A DNA stretch of 23,736 nt from the IMG/VR virus record IMGVR_UViG_3300010379_001430, positions 1-23,736 of that record; one strand, written 5' to 3'. Below the pieces are notes generated by a model. The model saw nothing but the letters and a program-made list of their open reading frames with translations. It was not told the DNA's origin and did not search any database. Every line of letters starts with the position of its first letter. The stretch's first letter is position 1. Below are positions 16,453-23,736 of this stretch, piece by piece. The position numbers and the translations under genes are program-made. This DNA is from a virus.

Positions 16453-17253
16453 TTACCCGAGCGTGATGACGCTGTAGTACGCGGTAACGACCAGCGTTCC
16501 GTTGCCGGTGGCGAAAGCGGCGGTGCCGTTGGTGATATCGATGCCCGTCGCCGCCGGGGGCTGGTAAGCCGCCGAAGGAGGAGCCAGCACGTTGACGCTC
16601 GCGGTGCCGCTGTTCACGGTCGCCGCCGCGAGGTTGCCCGCATGCGGATTGATGCTCGTCCCGTGATACTGGAACGTCACCGCACCGCCGCCGGTGAAAT
16701 TCGTTCCGCCCGGCTTCGTCTGAATCACAAACTGATCGGGCACCACCACCTGGCCCGCAAGCGGCGCGGGAATGATATTCACCGGCGTGCCGTTCATGGC
16801 CTCGATCTGCGCGGCGGTCAATACGACCGTGATCTTCTGCAACAGACCGGGGTCCATGTCGGACGAAGTCACAAGACCGATAGAGCAGAGATTCAATCGC
16901 ACGCGGACGGTCGCGTCGCCGGTCAGTCCGCCCGGTGCGTTGACGCCACTGGCCTGGCAAAGGTCGGCAACGCCGATCTCACGGTTCCCTGGGGTCGTGG
17001 AAGGGGATGCCGGTGGGGCGGATGTGGCCACGAAGTTGACGTTGTCCCAGTAGACTTTGTCGCCGGGATTGAAAGTGCTGCCATCCTTCGCGAGGTCGTA
17101 AACTCCCCACGTGACGATCTCCAGCGACGCGCCCGAAGCCGCGCTGAAGACCGCGACGCCGAAAAGATTTCCAGCAAGAACGCCCTGCCCGGTAACGACG
17201 GTGTAGGGCGCGGTGACGGTGAGGGTCTCCCCCCGATGTACATAGTTCTGCAT
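16453..17253 (-). CDS. DUF2190-type capsid decoration protein with extra C-terminal domain
   Basis: The product is 266 residues. Residues 1-105 match the DUF2190 plan: MQNYVHRGETLTVTAP, GNLFGVAV, VYDLAKDGSTFNPGDKVYWD. That domain is about 110 residues in stand-alone members and is placed in capsid-decorating or stabilising proteins. Residues about 118-266 are a second domain starting at KITVVLTAAQIEAMNGTPV and containing VTFQYHGTSINPHAG and GIDITNGTAAF. The position directly after the capsid gene matches lambda D. The fusion probably gives a decoration protein with an exposed extra domain on the capsid surface. The spacing to the capsid gene stop is 30 bases, with a purine-rich ribosome site. 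Confidence 0.8.
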   Translation of the reverse strand: MQNYVHRGETLTVTAPYTVVTGQGVLAGNLFGVAVFSAASGASLEIVTWGVYDLAKDGSTFNPGDKVYWDNVNFVATSAPPASPSTTPGNREIGVADLCQASGVNAPGGLTGDATVRVRLNLCSIGLVTSSDMDPGLLQKITVVLTAAQIEAMNGTPVNIIPAPLAGQVVVPDQFVIQTKPGGTNFTGGGAVTFQYHGTSINPHAGNLAAATVNSGTASVNVLAPPSAAYQPPAATGIDITNGTAAFATGNGTLVVTAYYSVITLG

Positions 17254-17283
17254 GATCTGTTCTCCTTTTTCCTGTTGACCTTT

Positions 17284-19437
17284 CTATGCGCCCGCGCTCT
17301 TTTGCAGGCCGCGATAATCGATTGCCGCCGCGCCGAAGTCCATGCGCGCTTTGATCTCGACGCCGTCCACTTCGAAGCCCTGTCGGGTCTCGATGTACAC
17401 GCCCTGCTGGCCTTCGAGGTAGCAGTATTCCAGCGTGTCGATCAGCGCCGGATCAGTGAACAGGAACCAGTTGGTCGCAGTGCCGGTCGAGTTGTCGAGA
17501 CGCGGCTCCACAACCGGAACCAGCGAACGGACCCACTCGGGCACCACCTTCGTCTGGTCCGACGAGGCGATGTTGATCGGGTAGATCAACTGCAGGGCGT
17601 AGGTCTCAAGCGACGGAGGCACAGCCATGAAGCGCGGCACCAGATCGAGCGGTGTTCCCTGCGGAGCCTTCTGGAGCCGCATCTGCACGCGGGCTTTGGC
17701 CAGCGCGGTCAGCGGAGCGGAACTACCCACGGTGGGATCGATGCTGCTGGCCACACCGCTGAGCAGGTTGCTGTGAGCGGTATGGAAGATCGCCTTGCCG
17801 TCGAGAGTCATGACCGGGTTGCTGGTTATGAGTCCCCAGACGGTGTTCGATTCGAGTTGTGCGGCCGCCACGCCCAGAATCGCGGGGATGCGCGTCATGG
17901 CCTGGAGATCGTCGTTGATGATGACCTTGCGCGTGATGGCCACGACCTCGCCGAACGTCTGGAGCGAGTAGTTCGTGTTCATGTCGGTGAGGTTCGCGCG
18001 GTGGTACTCGCCCTTTTCGTTCAACTGCTGAAGGGCCGGCGCATCGCTCAACTGGACACGATTGATCGGCTTGAAGTCGGGAGCGGTCACCTGGCGGCAG
18101 AAGGGCTGGAAGGTGCGCGGATAGGACTCGTAAGCCTGCCGCAGCGTCTTGTTGGCGACGTTGGCGAGGATTGCCGGGAAGTCTGATGTCGATTCAGCGC
18201 CGCCGCCGAAGTATTCGGCTCCGCGGCTCGGAGCCTGCAACGCCAGTTCGGCGATCCGGTTCTTGTTCATGCCCCGGTGGTTGATGCCCCGAATTTCGAG
18301 GGACTCGCGGGCCATCTCCATGAGCGACAAGCCCACGTACTCGCGTCCCATCTCTTCGGCGCGCCGCTGATTTTCCGCGCCGCATCCGTTCAGCAGTTCT
18401 CCGGTCTTCGGATGCTTTGCCAGGAAGAACTTCGGATCGTGCCGCAGCAGCATGGCGTTCTGCATTGCAGCCAGCCGGGTCTCCCCGCCATCGCGGGTGA
18501 TGCTCAACTCGCTGCGAATGGGCCGGTCTTCGCCGCCCGTGGTTTGCTGACCCTTTGCACTCAGCGCCGCGAAGGCCTCGACGCTGAACTGGTCTGCCGT
18601 CTTGCCGTCGGAGATTGCTTTGCGGACAAAGTCATCTCCAAGAATCGATTTGAAGCGAGTGGCGCGGTGTTCGATTTCAACAATGCGCTCTCGCTCCAGC
18701 TTCACCGCCTCGCCGCGCGCTGCGACGAGTGCCTGTTCGTTCACACGGGCCTCTGCGCCCGCCGTCTGTGTAGTGCTTTCTGCCATGGCAGGTTTCTCCT
18801 TATGTGGGCTTGAGGCCCGTGCTGCTTGCCCGTCGGTCTTTGTGGACAAAGGCTCGGCGGACAAAAACGTTGTGTTGAAATCGGCGGGGACCGGAACGAC
18901 GGATATCTCGAACGGCTCCCAATCGGTCGCCGTGAACATGCCGATCTCGTTCGGGTTGCCGTACGGTGGCTTGCCTTCCGTCTGAGCCTGTACCGTCGTC
19001 TTCTCGCGGTTGTAAATCCACGCTCCGAAGCTCAGGTTCTGCACGATCCCGCTCGATACCTTGCGGAACAACTCCGCGCCGTCCTCGTCGCCGAGATCGA
19101 ACTTCAGCGTGGCCATCCCATTCGAACCGTCCGCCCACGCCTTGTTCACGACGCCGACCTGGGCCTTGGTGCCAGCCTTCCCGGCGACCACGGACTTGTA
19201 GTCGTCGCCGGTGAAGTGGGTATCGAAGACGGGTGCGCCCGCATTCAGACGGTCGAGGCGCGCCCCGCCCATGTCGAGCGTGAGCATGTACGGATCGCCG
19301 GTGTCGGGGTCTTTCCTCGGAACCTGCGCGCCCGTGTACCAGACGACGTCAATCGTGCCGTCCTTCTCGTTGGCCGTGCTGGCGACAGGCTTTGCATCGG
19401 ACGCGGCGAAAAACTCAAGCGCCTGATTTGCTTTCAT
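17284..19437 (-). CDS. Prohead protease / major capsid protein fusion
   Basis: One 717-residue frame holds both functions, as in a known group of phages. Residues 1-200 are a U35-type prohead protease: VFDTHFTGDDY supplies the candidate histidine, SGIVQNLSFGAWIYN the candidate serine, and EISVVPVPAD closes the domain. Residues about 220-320 are a charged helical stretch (ALVAARGEAVKLERERIVEIEHR), the scaffold or delta-like part. Residues about 330-717 are the HK97-type capsid: LRQAYESYPRTFQPFC, FGEVVAITRKVIINDD, PAILGVAAAQLESNTVWGL and LIDTLEYCYLEGQQG. The protease should cut the scaffold from the capsid during prohead maturation. An internal ATG with a strong ribosome site at residue 218 may give a separate scaffold-capsid product. 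The portal gene stops 15 bases before the start. Confidence 0.93.
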   Translation of the reverse strand: MKANQALEFFAASDAKPVASTANEKDGTIDVVWYTGAQVPRKDPDTGDPYMLTLDMGGARLDRLNAGAPVFDTHFTGDDYKSVVAGKAGTKAQVGVVNKAWADGSNGMATLKFDLGDEDGAELFRKVSSGIVQNLSFGAWIYNREKTTVQAQTEGKPPYGNPNEIGMFTATDWEPFEISVVPVPADFNTTFLSAEPLSTKTDGQAARASSPHKEKPAMAESTTQTAGAEARVNEQALVAARGEAVKLERERIVEIEHRATRFKSILGDDFVRKAISDGKTADQFSVEAFAALSAKGQQTTGGEDRPIRSELSITRDGGETRLAAMQNAMLLRHDPKFFLAKHPKTGELLNGCGAENQRRAEEMGREYVGLSLMEMARESLEIRGINHRGMNKNRIAELALQAPSRGAEYFGGGAESTSDFPAILANVANKTLRQAYESYPRTFQPFCRQVTAPDFKPINRVQLSDAPALQQLNEKGEYHRANLTDMNTNYSLQTFGEVVAITRKVIINDDLQAMTRIPAILGVAAAQLESNTVWGLITSNPVMTLDGKAIFHTAHSNLLSGVASSIDPTVGSSAPLTALAKARVQMRLQKAPQGTPLDLVPRFMAVPPSLETYALQLIYPINIASSDQTKVVPEWVRSLVPVVEPRLDNSTGTATNWFLFTDPALIDTLEYCYLEGQQGVYIETRQGFEVDGVEIKARMDFGAAAIDYRGLQKSAGA
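18784..18801 (-). promoter_or_regulatory. Internal ribosome site and start codon inside the protease/capsid gene
   Basis: AAGGAG (18801-18796 on the minus strand) is followed after nine bases by an in-frame ATG (18786-18784) at codon 218, exactly at the border between the protease domain and the scaffold/capsid part. Initiation here would give a 500-residue product, MAESTTQ and onward, without the protease. Independent starts for scaffold or capsid are known in lambda (C/Nu3); use of this one is inferred. Confidence 0.5.
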
Positions 19438-19452
19438 GTTTGAACCTCTTTT

Positions 19453-21126
19453 CTACGAGCGGAAAATTCGTGAAGGAGAATCCCAGGACCGCGAAGCGGG
19501 CGTCCCCGAGAACAACTCCGCGATAGCTTCGGCATCCGCATTCGAAACGGCGGGCATCTTCGAACCGGGCATAGTCGGCTTCGAACTCGGCGTGCGCTCG
19601 TCGCTTGCGGCAGGCTGTTCCTGGCCGCGATCCGTCACGTTGCGCGGGTCGCAATCCAGAATGATTTCGAGCTTGTCGAGAATCTTGTTGACGCGCGCGA
19701 TCTTCTGCAACCGCTCTTCCGGGTCGTATCCGTTGCGCGAGATCGCCTCGAACAGATCGAGCGTCCCGGTACGGATCATCTTCAGTTCCGCGGCCGCGTC
19801 CTTCACCGGATCGACGCTCTCGAACTTCGGCGCGGTCCACTGCACCGCATGAACGGCGACCTTCGGATCGTCGAGCGCCTTCTGCGGAATCTTCCCCTGA
19901 AGGATCAACGTATCCACGAAGCGACGCCACACGGGCATGCAGAACAACGGGATCAGCGTGAGCCAGCGGTAAGCCTCCACCGTGTTGCGGAACCCGAGCA
20001 TGCCGCCGCGCCACGAGGAGTAATTCACCTGCGACATATCGCCGGTGCCGAGCTCGTAGGGTAGGCCGATGCCTGCCATAATTCCCTGCAACTCGGTCAT
20101 CTTGTACTCGCGGTAACCGCCCGCCGCCGGAGGATTGTTGAACTTGATTTCCTGTCCCGGCTTCAGGTACTCGACCATCCCCGGCTGAAACGTTTCGACG
20201 GGCGCTCTCGTGACCGGGTCGGTACCGGAAATGCCGAGCGGATCGCCCTCGATGCCTTCCGGCTGCTGCACGAACGCGGTGACGCACGCCTCTACCTTCT
20301 TGCGCACGCGCTCCGCGTCGCAGTAATCGTCGAGGTCTCGGAGCGCCATCATAACGGGCGAGAGCCACGGAACGCCTCGCACCTGGCCGGGCCGGAGCAC
20401 GCGATAGACGTGCATGATCTGATCGGCCGGCACGGGCTGGCTGATGATTCCGCCGCGCGGATTCAGGATCAGCACGCCACCCGGGTGATAACTGAACAGC
20501 CAATAGGCGGCGCGACGTCCCATCTCGTCGAACTGCACGCCCTCCATCACGTGGCCGTTGACCAGCCCCATCGTTCGGGACTGGTCTAAGAAATCTGCCT
20601 CCAGCATTTGAAGCTGTAGAGGAACGCGCAGATTAGAGGCGGCCAGACGCGGGCGAAACCGTACGAGCGCTTCGCCGCTTTCCGCCATCGTGCGAACGGC
20701 CAGCGTTTGCATCCCAAAGAAGTCCAGGCGCTGCGGCGTGTCGCAGGCATCCGCGAAGAAAGGCCACTCGGCGTCGATGATCTTGTCGATTGCAGCATTG
20801 CCTGTCTTCGCCTTCGGAACAATCCCGGTCCCGACTACATTCCCGGCCAACTCTTCAATCGCGCGCGCCGCATACGGATTGTTGCGGATTAGATCGCGGC
20901 TCCGGTTGCGAAGCCAGATGAGCGATCCCATCAACTCGACGTTGGCGTCCGTCGAGGCGGCGTACCAGCCATGCGCGCGTCGCCCTGCCGTCGCTCCGTC
21001 GTAGCTGAACCGTTGCGCGTGCCGATCCAGATAGTCCTGGGTCAGTTCCAGCGCCACACGGCTCCGCACCCGTTGCAGCGCGCGCTGCGGCGCAACAATG
21101 CCGATGGCTTTGTCGAGAAAATTCAT
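19453..21126 (-). CDS. Portal protein, lambda gpB family
   Basis: The product is 557 residues; lambda gpB has 533. Typical segments are RSRDLIRNNPYAARAIEELAGNVVGTGI near residues 73-100, LQMLEADFLD, ADQIMHVYRVLRPGQVRGVPWLSP, and YSSWRGGMLGFRNTVE, all hallmarks of this family. The last 50 residues are low-complexity and rich in serine, proline and charged residues. Twelve copies should form the ring through which DNA enters and leaves the capsid and to which the terminase docks. The start ATG at 21126 has no strong Shine-Dalgarno site. The 151 bases upstream, between it and the pentapeptide cargo gene, contain no gene I can support; a 36-codon open frame ending in GAATGA is not convincing. Confidence 0.93.
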   Translation of the reverse strand: MNFLDKAIGIVAPQRALQRVRSRVALELTQDYLDRHAQRFSYDGATAGRRAHGWYAASTDANVELMGSLIWLRNRSRDLIRNNPYAARAIEELAGNVVGTGIVPKAKTGNAAIDKIIDAEWPFFADACDTPQRLDFFGMQTLAVRTMAESGEALVRFRPRLAASNLRVPLQLQMLEADFLDQSRTMGLVNGHVMEGVQFDEMGRRAAYWLFSYHPGGVLILNPRGGIISQPVPADQIMHVYRVLRPGQVRGVPWLSPVMMALRDLDDYCDAERVRKKVEACVTAFVQQPEGIEGDPLGISGTDPVTRAPVETFQPGMVEYLKPGQEIKFNNPPAAGGYREYKMTELQGIMAGIGLPYELGTGDMSQVNYSSWRGGMLGFRNTVEAYRWLTLIPLFCMPVWRRFVDTLILQGKIPQKALDDPKVAVHAVQWTAPKFESVDPVKDAAAELKMIRTGTLDLFEAISRNGYDPEERLQKIARVNKILDKLEIILDCDPRNVTDRGQEQPAASDERTPSSKPTMPGSKMPAVSNADAEAIAELFSGTPASRSWDSPSRIFRS

Positions 21127-21263
21127 TCAGGTGTGATGCTGTTCGCCAGAAGCGGGTCGAACAGGCCGCAAGTCGCAGATTGGGCGGTTTTGGTATAGAG
21201 ATTGGAGTGAGGTGGTTCGAGATGTCCTACGCGCTACCCGGATGAGAACTGCGGCCCGCGTCA

Positions 21264-21290
21264 GCCGATTCGGTTGCCTAACCGAACGGC
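21264..21290 (-). terminator. Hairpin overlapping the stop codon of the pentapeptide gene
   Basis: TTCGGTT (21269-21275) and AACCGAA (21280-21286) are perfect inverted copies around a four-base loop. GCCG (21264-21267) and CGGC (21287-21290) extend the stem across a one-base bulge. The TAG stop of the pentapeptide gene (21280-21278) lies in the loop. No U-run follows on the minus strand, so a factor-independent terminator is incomplete; it may stabilise the 3' end, attenuate read-through into the portal gene, or bind a protein. Confidence 0.5.
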
Positions 21291-22390
21291 CTACCGAAAT
21301 AGGTGAGCACCCAAAGCGCGATTAGATAGACACTCAGCAGGGACTGAAAGCCTGAGGCCGTCCGCGCCCAGCCTACCGCCTTGAGGTCGTATTCACGACG
21401 CGTCAGCAACCGCAGCCAGCGCCCGAAGTTGATGTCGCGAAAGCCGATGTTGAAGGCCGACATCAGGCTGAAGAACATGGCAGCGCGCAGCACGCGCCAC
21501 TCCTGCCGCAGCCAGAGGAAAGGAAGCTTCCACCATCTGGCGGCGCGAAGGGTGCGCGGTCGGATTTGTATTCCTTGAGTGTTCGATTTGCCTCGGGACC
21601 ATCTGGTCCCGACAAGATAGATGCCGCCTTTCCCGTTCCGGTGCATGAAGACGGCATACACGATTGAGAAAAGCACCCACAACCACAGAACGATTCGTAA
21701 AGGCCGCCCCGGCGCAAAACCGTACTGGCAGGTCAGGTCGAAGGCGACGCGCTTGAACCATCGCTCGATTGGCGGGTCCAGATCCGCCTCGCGGCGATTC
21801 AGCGCATAGGTGATCGCTCGCTCCTGCTCTCTGTACCCAGCATCCTGGAACTGCTTGCGGAGTTGGTTTAGCGGGCCAGGGTTGGACTTGTAAGTCATCA
21901 GTTCCAGATGCTGCGCTGCTGCCAAGTACTCCGGCTTGGTTAGGCTACGGGGCTCGAATATCGCACCTCCTAAGTCGGCACCAATAACCCACGCGTCCGT
22001 TAAAATGGCCCCGGTAAGGTCGGAGTTGCTCAGGTCGGCACCCTTCAGGTTGGCGGAGCCAAGGGCCGTGGGGGCCAGAATTGCGCTGCTGAGGTTGGTC
22101 CCCTCCAGATCGGCCTCCTCCAGCATGTAATAGCTCAAGTCTGCCCCGTGAAGATTTGCGCCCTTCAGTGCTGATTCCCACCAGCTGTCCAACCCACGCT
22201 TGTGCTCGGGTGTCAGCAGCCAGAGCTTGTGCTGCTTCGAGATGTCATCGAGGTCCGCGCGTGACCTGACCTTGCGATCCCGGTCCGTCCATTTCCCGTC
22301 CCATGGCTGCTGTGCCAGTGTTGGGATAGTGGCGGAAAGGCAAAGCGAAATTAAGATTAATCGAGAGCCAACTCTTGTGCGCCGCTTCAT
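21278..22390 (-). CDS. Cargo gene 5: pentapeptide-repeat membrane protein
   Basis: The product is 370 residues. Residues 1-26 are a Sec signal peptide or signal anchor (MKRRTR, a leucine/isoleucine core, likely cut at TLA/QQ). Residues about 74-148 are pentapeptide repeats of A(D/N)LxG type (KGANLHGADL, KGADLSNSDL). Residues 231-249 are a clear membrane segment. A cytoplasmic-type basic loop follows, then an amphipathic stretch near 303-316 and a last membrane segment 350-366 ending YFGRPFG. This C-terminal membrane part is shared with other pentapeptide-repeat proteins whose function is unknown to me. It is inserted between the gpW-like gene and the portal gene, on the phage strand, with its own TATAAT box and a terminal hairpin, the classic moron layout. 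A role in envelope sensing or superinfection exclusion is possible but not shown. Confidence 0.85.
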   Translation of the reverse strand: MKRRTRVGSRLILISLCLSATIPTLAQQPWDGKWTDRDRKVRSRADLDDISKQHKLWLLTPEHKRGLDSWWESALKGANLHGADLSYYMLEEADLEGTNLSSAILAPTALGSANLKGADLSNSDLTGAILTDAWVIGADLGGAIFEPRSLTKPEYLAAAQHLELMTYKSNPGPLNQLRKQFQDAGYREQERAITYALNRREADLDPPIERWFKRVAFDLTCQYGFAPGRPLRIVLWLWVLFSIVYAVFMHRNGKGGIYLVGTRWSRGKSNTQGIQIRPRTLRAARWWKLPFLWLRQEWRVLRAAMFFSLMSAFNIGFRDINFGRWLRLLTRREYDLKAVGWARTASGFQSLLSVYLIALWVLTYFGRPFG

Positions 22391-22407
22391 CCTGCCCCGA
22401 AAAACGC

Positions 22408-22428
22408 ATCGTCAAACCGACGATTATA
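22408..22428 (-). promoter_or_regulatory. TATAAT box with overlapping perfect inverted repeat upstream of the pentapeptide gene
   Basis: TATAAT (22428-22423 on the minus strand) lies 32 bases before the ATG at 22390. ATCGTC (22408-22413) and GACGAT (22419-22424) are perfect inverted arms around five bases, and overlap the end of the -10 box and the expected transcription start. No good -35 box lies 17 bases upstream, which fits a promoter needing an activator or a weak promoter. The inverted repeat is where a repressor operator would be expected. Confidence 0.55.
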
Positions 22429-22463
22429 GATCACAATTATCAACCCGGTAGATCGAGCCGAGC

Positions 22464-22718
22464 TTACCACCGGTCGTACAGCGATGGGCCACCCGGACCA
22501 TCTCCGCGTTTGTGCTGCGCGAGTGTCGTGCGGCTCCCGCTCTTGCCGCTGGCCTGACGGATGTCCTCTTCGATCTCTGCCTTCGCTTTGCGGAGTTCGT
22601 CCACCGAGCGGTACGTCACCTCGCGCCCATCCGGGAACCGGACCCGCAACGTGGGATTCCCGAGGGCCTGGTTGATCGCGTCCAGATTCGCCTGCAACTG
22701 TAAAACCGTCAGAGCCAT
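22464..22718 (-). CDS. gpW-like head-tail joining protein
   Basis: The product is 84 residues, MALTVLQLQANLDAINQAL onward, with a helix, then a short beta hairpin (TLRVRFPDGREVTYRS) and a second helix (VDELRKAKAEIEEDIRQ). This alpha-beta-alpha order and the size match the lambda gpW family, which adds to the portal after DNA packaging. GGAGG lies eight bases before the ATG, and the terminase stop is one base away. A longer open frame upstream overlaps the terminase and is rejected. In lambda the portal gene follows directly; here the pentapeptide cargo gene intervenes. Confidence 0.85.
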   Translation of the reverse strand: MALTVLQLQANLDAINQALGNPTLRVRFPDGREVTYRSVDELRKAKAEIEEDIRQASGKSGSRTTLAQHKRGDGPGGPSLYDRW

Positions 22719-22719
22719 C

Positions 22720-23736
22720 TCATCTGCCTCCAAACCAATTGCGACGCGGTATCCATTGCTCCGCGCGCTCGAACGGCGCAGGGATGCGCACTTCGTTTTC
22801 CTGCGGCTCCGCTGGCTCTGGGGGCGGAACATTCACCGCGACCACCGACGGCGGAATCGTCTTCGCTCCCTTGCGCCGCGAGCCAGCCATCTTCGCGAAG
22901 CGGTCGCAGTGGACGCCCAGCTTCAAACCGCTGGCGTAGAGCGCCTGCAACGCGGCATAGGCATACACGCGGCAATCGAGGGCCTCGTTCCGCGCGGCAG
23001 GAGGCTTCCGCCATTCCTGCTTCGGATAGCCGTTGTGATAGCGCGTGAACTTCCGCTCGGCGGTGAGTTGATCGAAGTACTCCTGATCGCGCCCAATCGG
23101 GAAGTGGCAGTATCCCGGCCCGACCTCGCCGATCTTCAGCCGGTCATAAAGCGCCGTCTTCGCCGCATCCACGCCGACCATGAAGAAAGGCGTCTGGTTC
23201 TTCCGGCTCGGCTTGCGCGGCCAGATCGGAGACTCGCCCGCTCGTCCCTTCACCGCATACACGCGGCGCGCATAACGGTCGCGCGTGAACCGCAGCACCG
23301 TCGCATCCTTGAACCCGCAATCGATGCACGCGGCCACGATCCGCAGCGTCTGACCGGAGTCGTGCAGATGCTCTGCAAGGAGCAAGCCTTCGAGGTGATC
23401 CCATACCTCGTTGCGCATCACGTCGCCGGGGATCACATGGTGCGCAATCGACCAGGACTCCTCGTCGCGACCCCAGCCCACGATCTCGACTTCGAGGCGG
23501 TCGGCCTGCACATCGACGCCCGCCGTGATGAGCGCGACGCCGTCGGGCGCCTCCGCTTCAAATGGCTCGCAGCGGTTCCACAACGCCCGCGCGTCGGTGG
23601 GCGCTTCGTGGTTCTCTTCCCACAGTTCCGCAAGGACCGTGTTCATGAACGCCTTGAGCGTCTCGGGCGACTTCTTCGCCGCGACGAACTCGGTGGCAAT
23701 CGAACCCCACGGGCGTTTCAGCGAGATCAACTGCGA
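22720..23736 (-). CDS. Terminase large subunit, GpA family (N-terminus beyond right edge)
   Basis: The frame is open to the window edge and holds 338 residues, roughly the C-terminal half of a GpA protein (lambda gpA has 641). The ATPase domain lies outside. The visible part is the RNase H-like nuclease that cuts the DNA concatemer: ALITAGVDVQADRLEVEIVGWG carries the first acidic residues, AACIDCGFKD the next, and RNEALDCRVYAYAAL the last aspartate. EYFDQLTAERK and the proline-rich tail with QWIPRRNWFGGR, which would dock to the portal, are also typical. TTG at 23730 is not a believable start. It forms a tight pair with the gpW-like gene. Confidence 0.95.
   Translation of the reverse strand, partial: SQLISLKRPWGSIATEFVAAKKSPETLKAFMNTVLAELWEENHEAPTDARALWNRCEPFEAEAPDGVALITAGVDVQADRLEVEIVGWGRDEESWSIAHHVIPGDVMRNEVWDHLEGLLLAEHLHDSGQTLRIVAACIDCGFKDATVLRFTRDRYARRVYAVKGRAGESPIWPRKPSRKNQTPFFMVGVDAAKTALYDRLKIGEVGPGYCHFPIGRDQEYFDQLTAERKFTRYHNGYPKQEWRKPPAARNEALDCRVYAYAALQALYASGLKLGVHCDRFAKMAGSRRKGAKTIPPSVVAVNVPPPEPAEPQENEVRIPAPFERAEQWIPRRNWFGGR

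Noticed and set aside
16357-18186. Plus-strand open frame of 609 codons
   Set aside because: It lies opposite the DUF2190 and capsid genes; its product is arginine/valine/histidine-rich in the way typical of an antisense frame of GC-rich coding DNA, with no recognisable domain.
21127-21234. Thirty-six-codon minus-strand frame ending at the portal ATG
   Set aside because: It has no start codon or ribosome site and is too short to separate from chance, although its end overlaps the portal start neatly.
1-23736. CRISPR arrays, tRNA or rRNA genes, insertion sequences, integrase or att sites
   Set aside because: I looked on both strands and saw no regularly spaced repeats, no cloverleaf-type sequence, no transposase motif and no integrase. 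The cargo genes are not flanked by obvious terminal inverted repeats.

Overview
The window is one continuous stretch of late genes from a lambda-like tailed phage, most likely a prophage with a long tail. The phage genes are on the minus strand and run from the right edge to the left edge. The phage genes are GC-rich (a sampled line, 20521-20580, is 38/60 G+C). The fused protease/capsid gene and overall style resemble prophages I associate with soil bacteria such as Acidobacteriota, but the host is a guess. No integrase, att site, tRNA, lysis gene or host housekeeping gene is visible.

In minus-strand order the phage genes are: terminase large subunit (cut by the right edge), gpW-like joining protein, portal, fused prohead protease/major capsid protein, DUF2190-type capsid protein, FII-like head-tail joining protein, tail-terminator-like protein, a 60-residue protein, tail tube, two tail-assembly-chaperone-like reading frames (the second in the -1 frame of the first), a tail-completion-like protein, the tape measure, a small distal-tail protein, and a very large tail-tip/hub protein cut by the left edge. 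This is the order of phage lambda (A-W-B-C/E-D-FII-U-V-G-T-H-M/L-J) with some fusions.

Five genes that do not belong to a virion are set singly into five different junctions of this late operon. They are (1) a 701-residue protein with ankyrin-like N-terminus, hydrophobic segment, coiled coil and beta-rich C-terminus (3117-5222, plus); (2) a helical-repeat/TIR protein (10050-11498, plus); (3) a DUF4062 protein (14443-15354, plus); (4) a TIR protein with a glycine-zipper tail (15738-16367, minus); (5) a secreted or membrane pentapeptide-repeat protein (21278-22390, minus). Three of them run against the phage operon, and the sampled lines of two of them are poorer in G+C than a sampled phage line. 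The fifth has an exact TATAAT box overlapped by a perfect inverted repeat.

Two TIR proteins, one DUF4062 protein (a family I regard as TIR-related), and two proteins with membrane-type segments suggest that this prophage is a carrier of immune-type or superinfection-exclusion genes distributed through its structural operon. This is an inference from domain content and layout. Whether the five genes act together or independently cannot be decided from the sequence.
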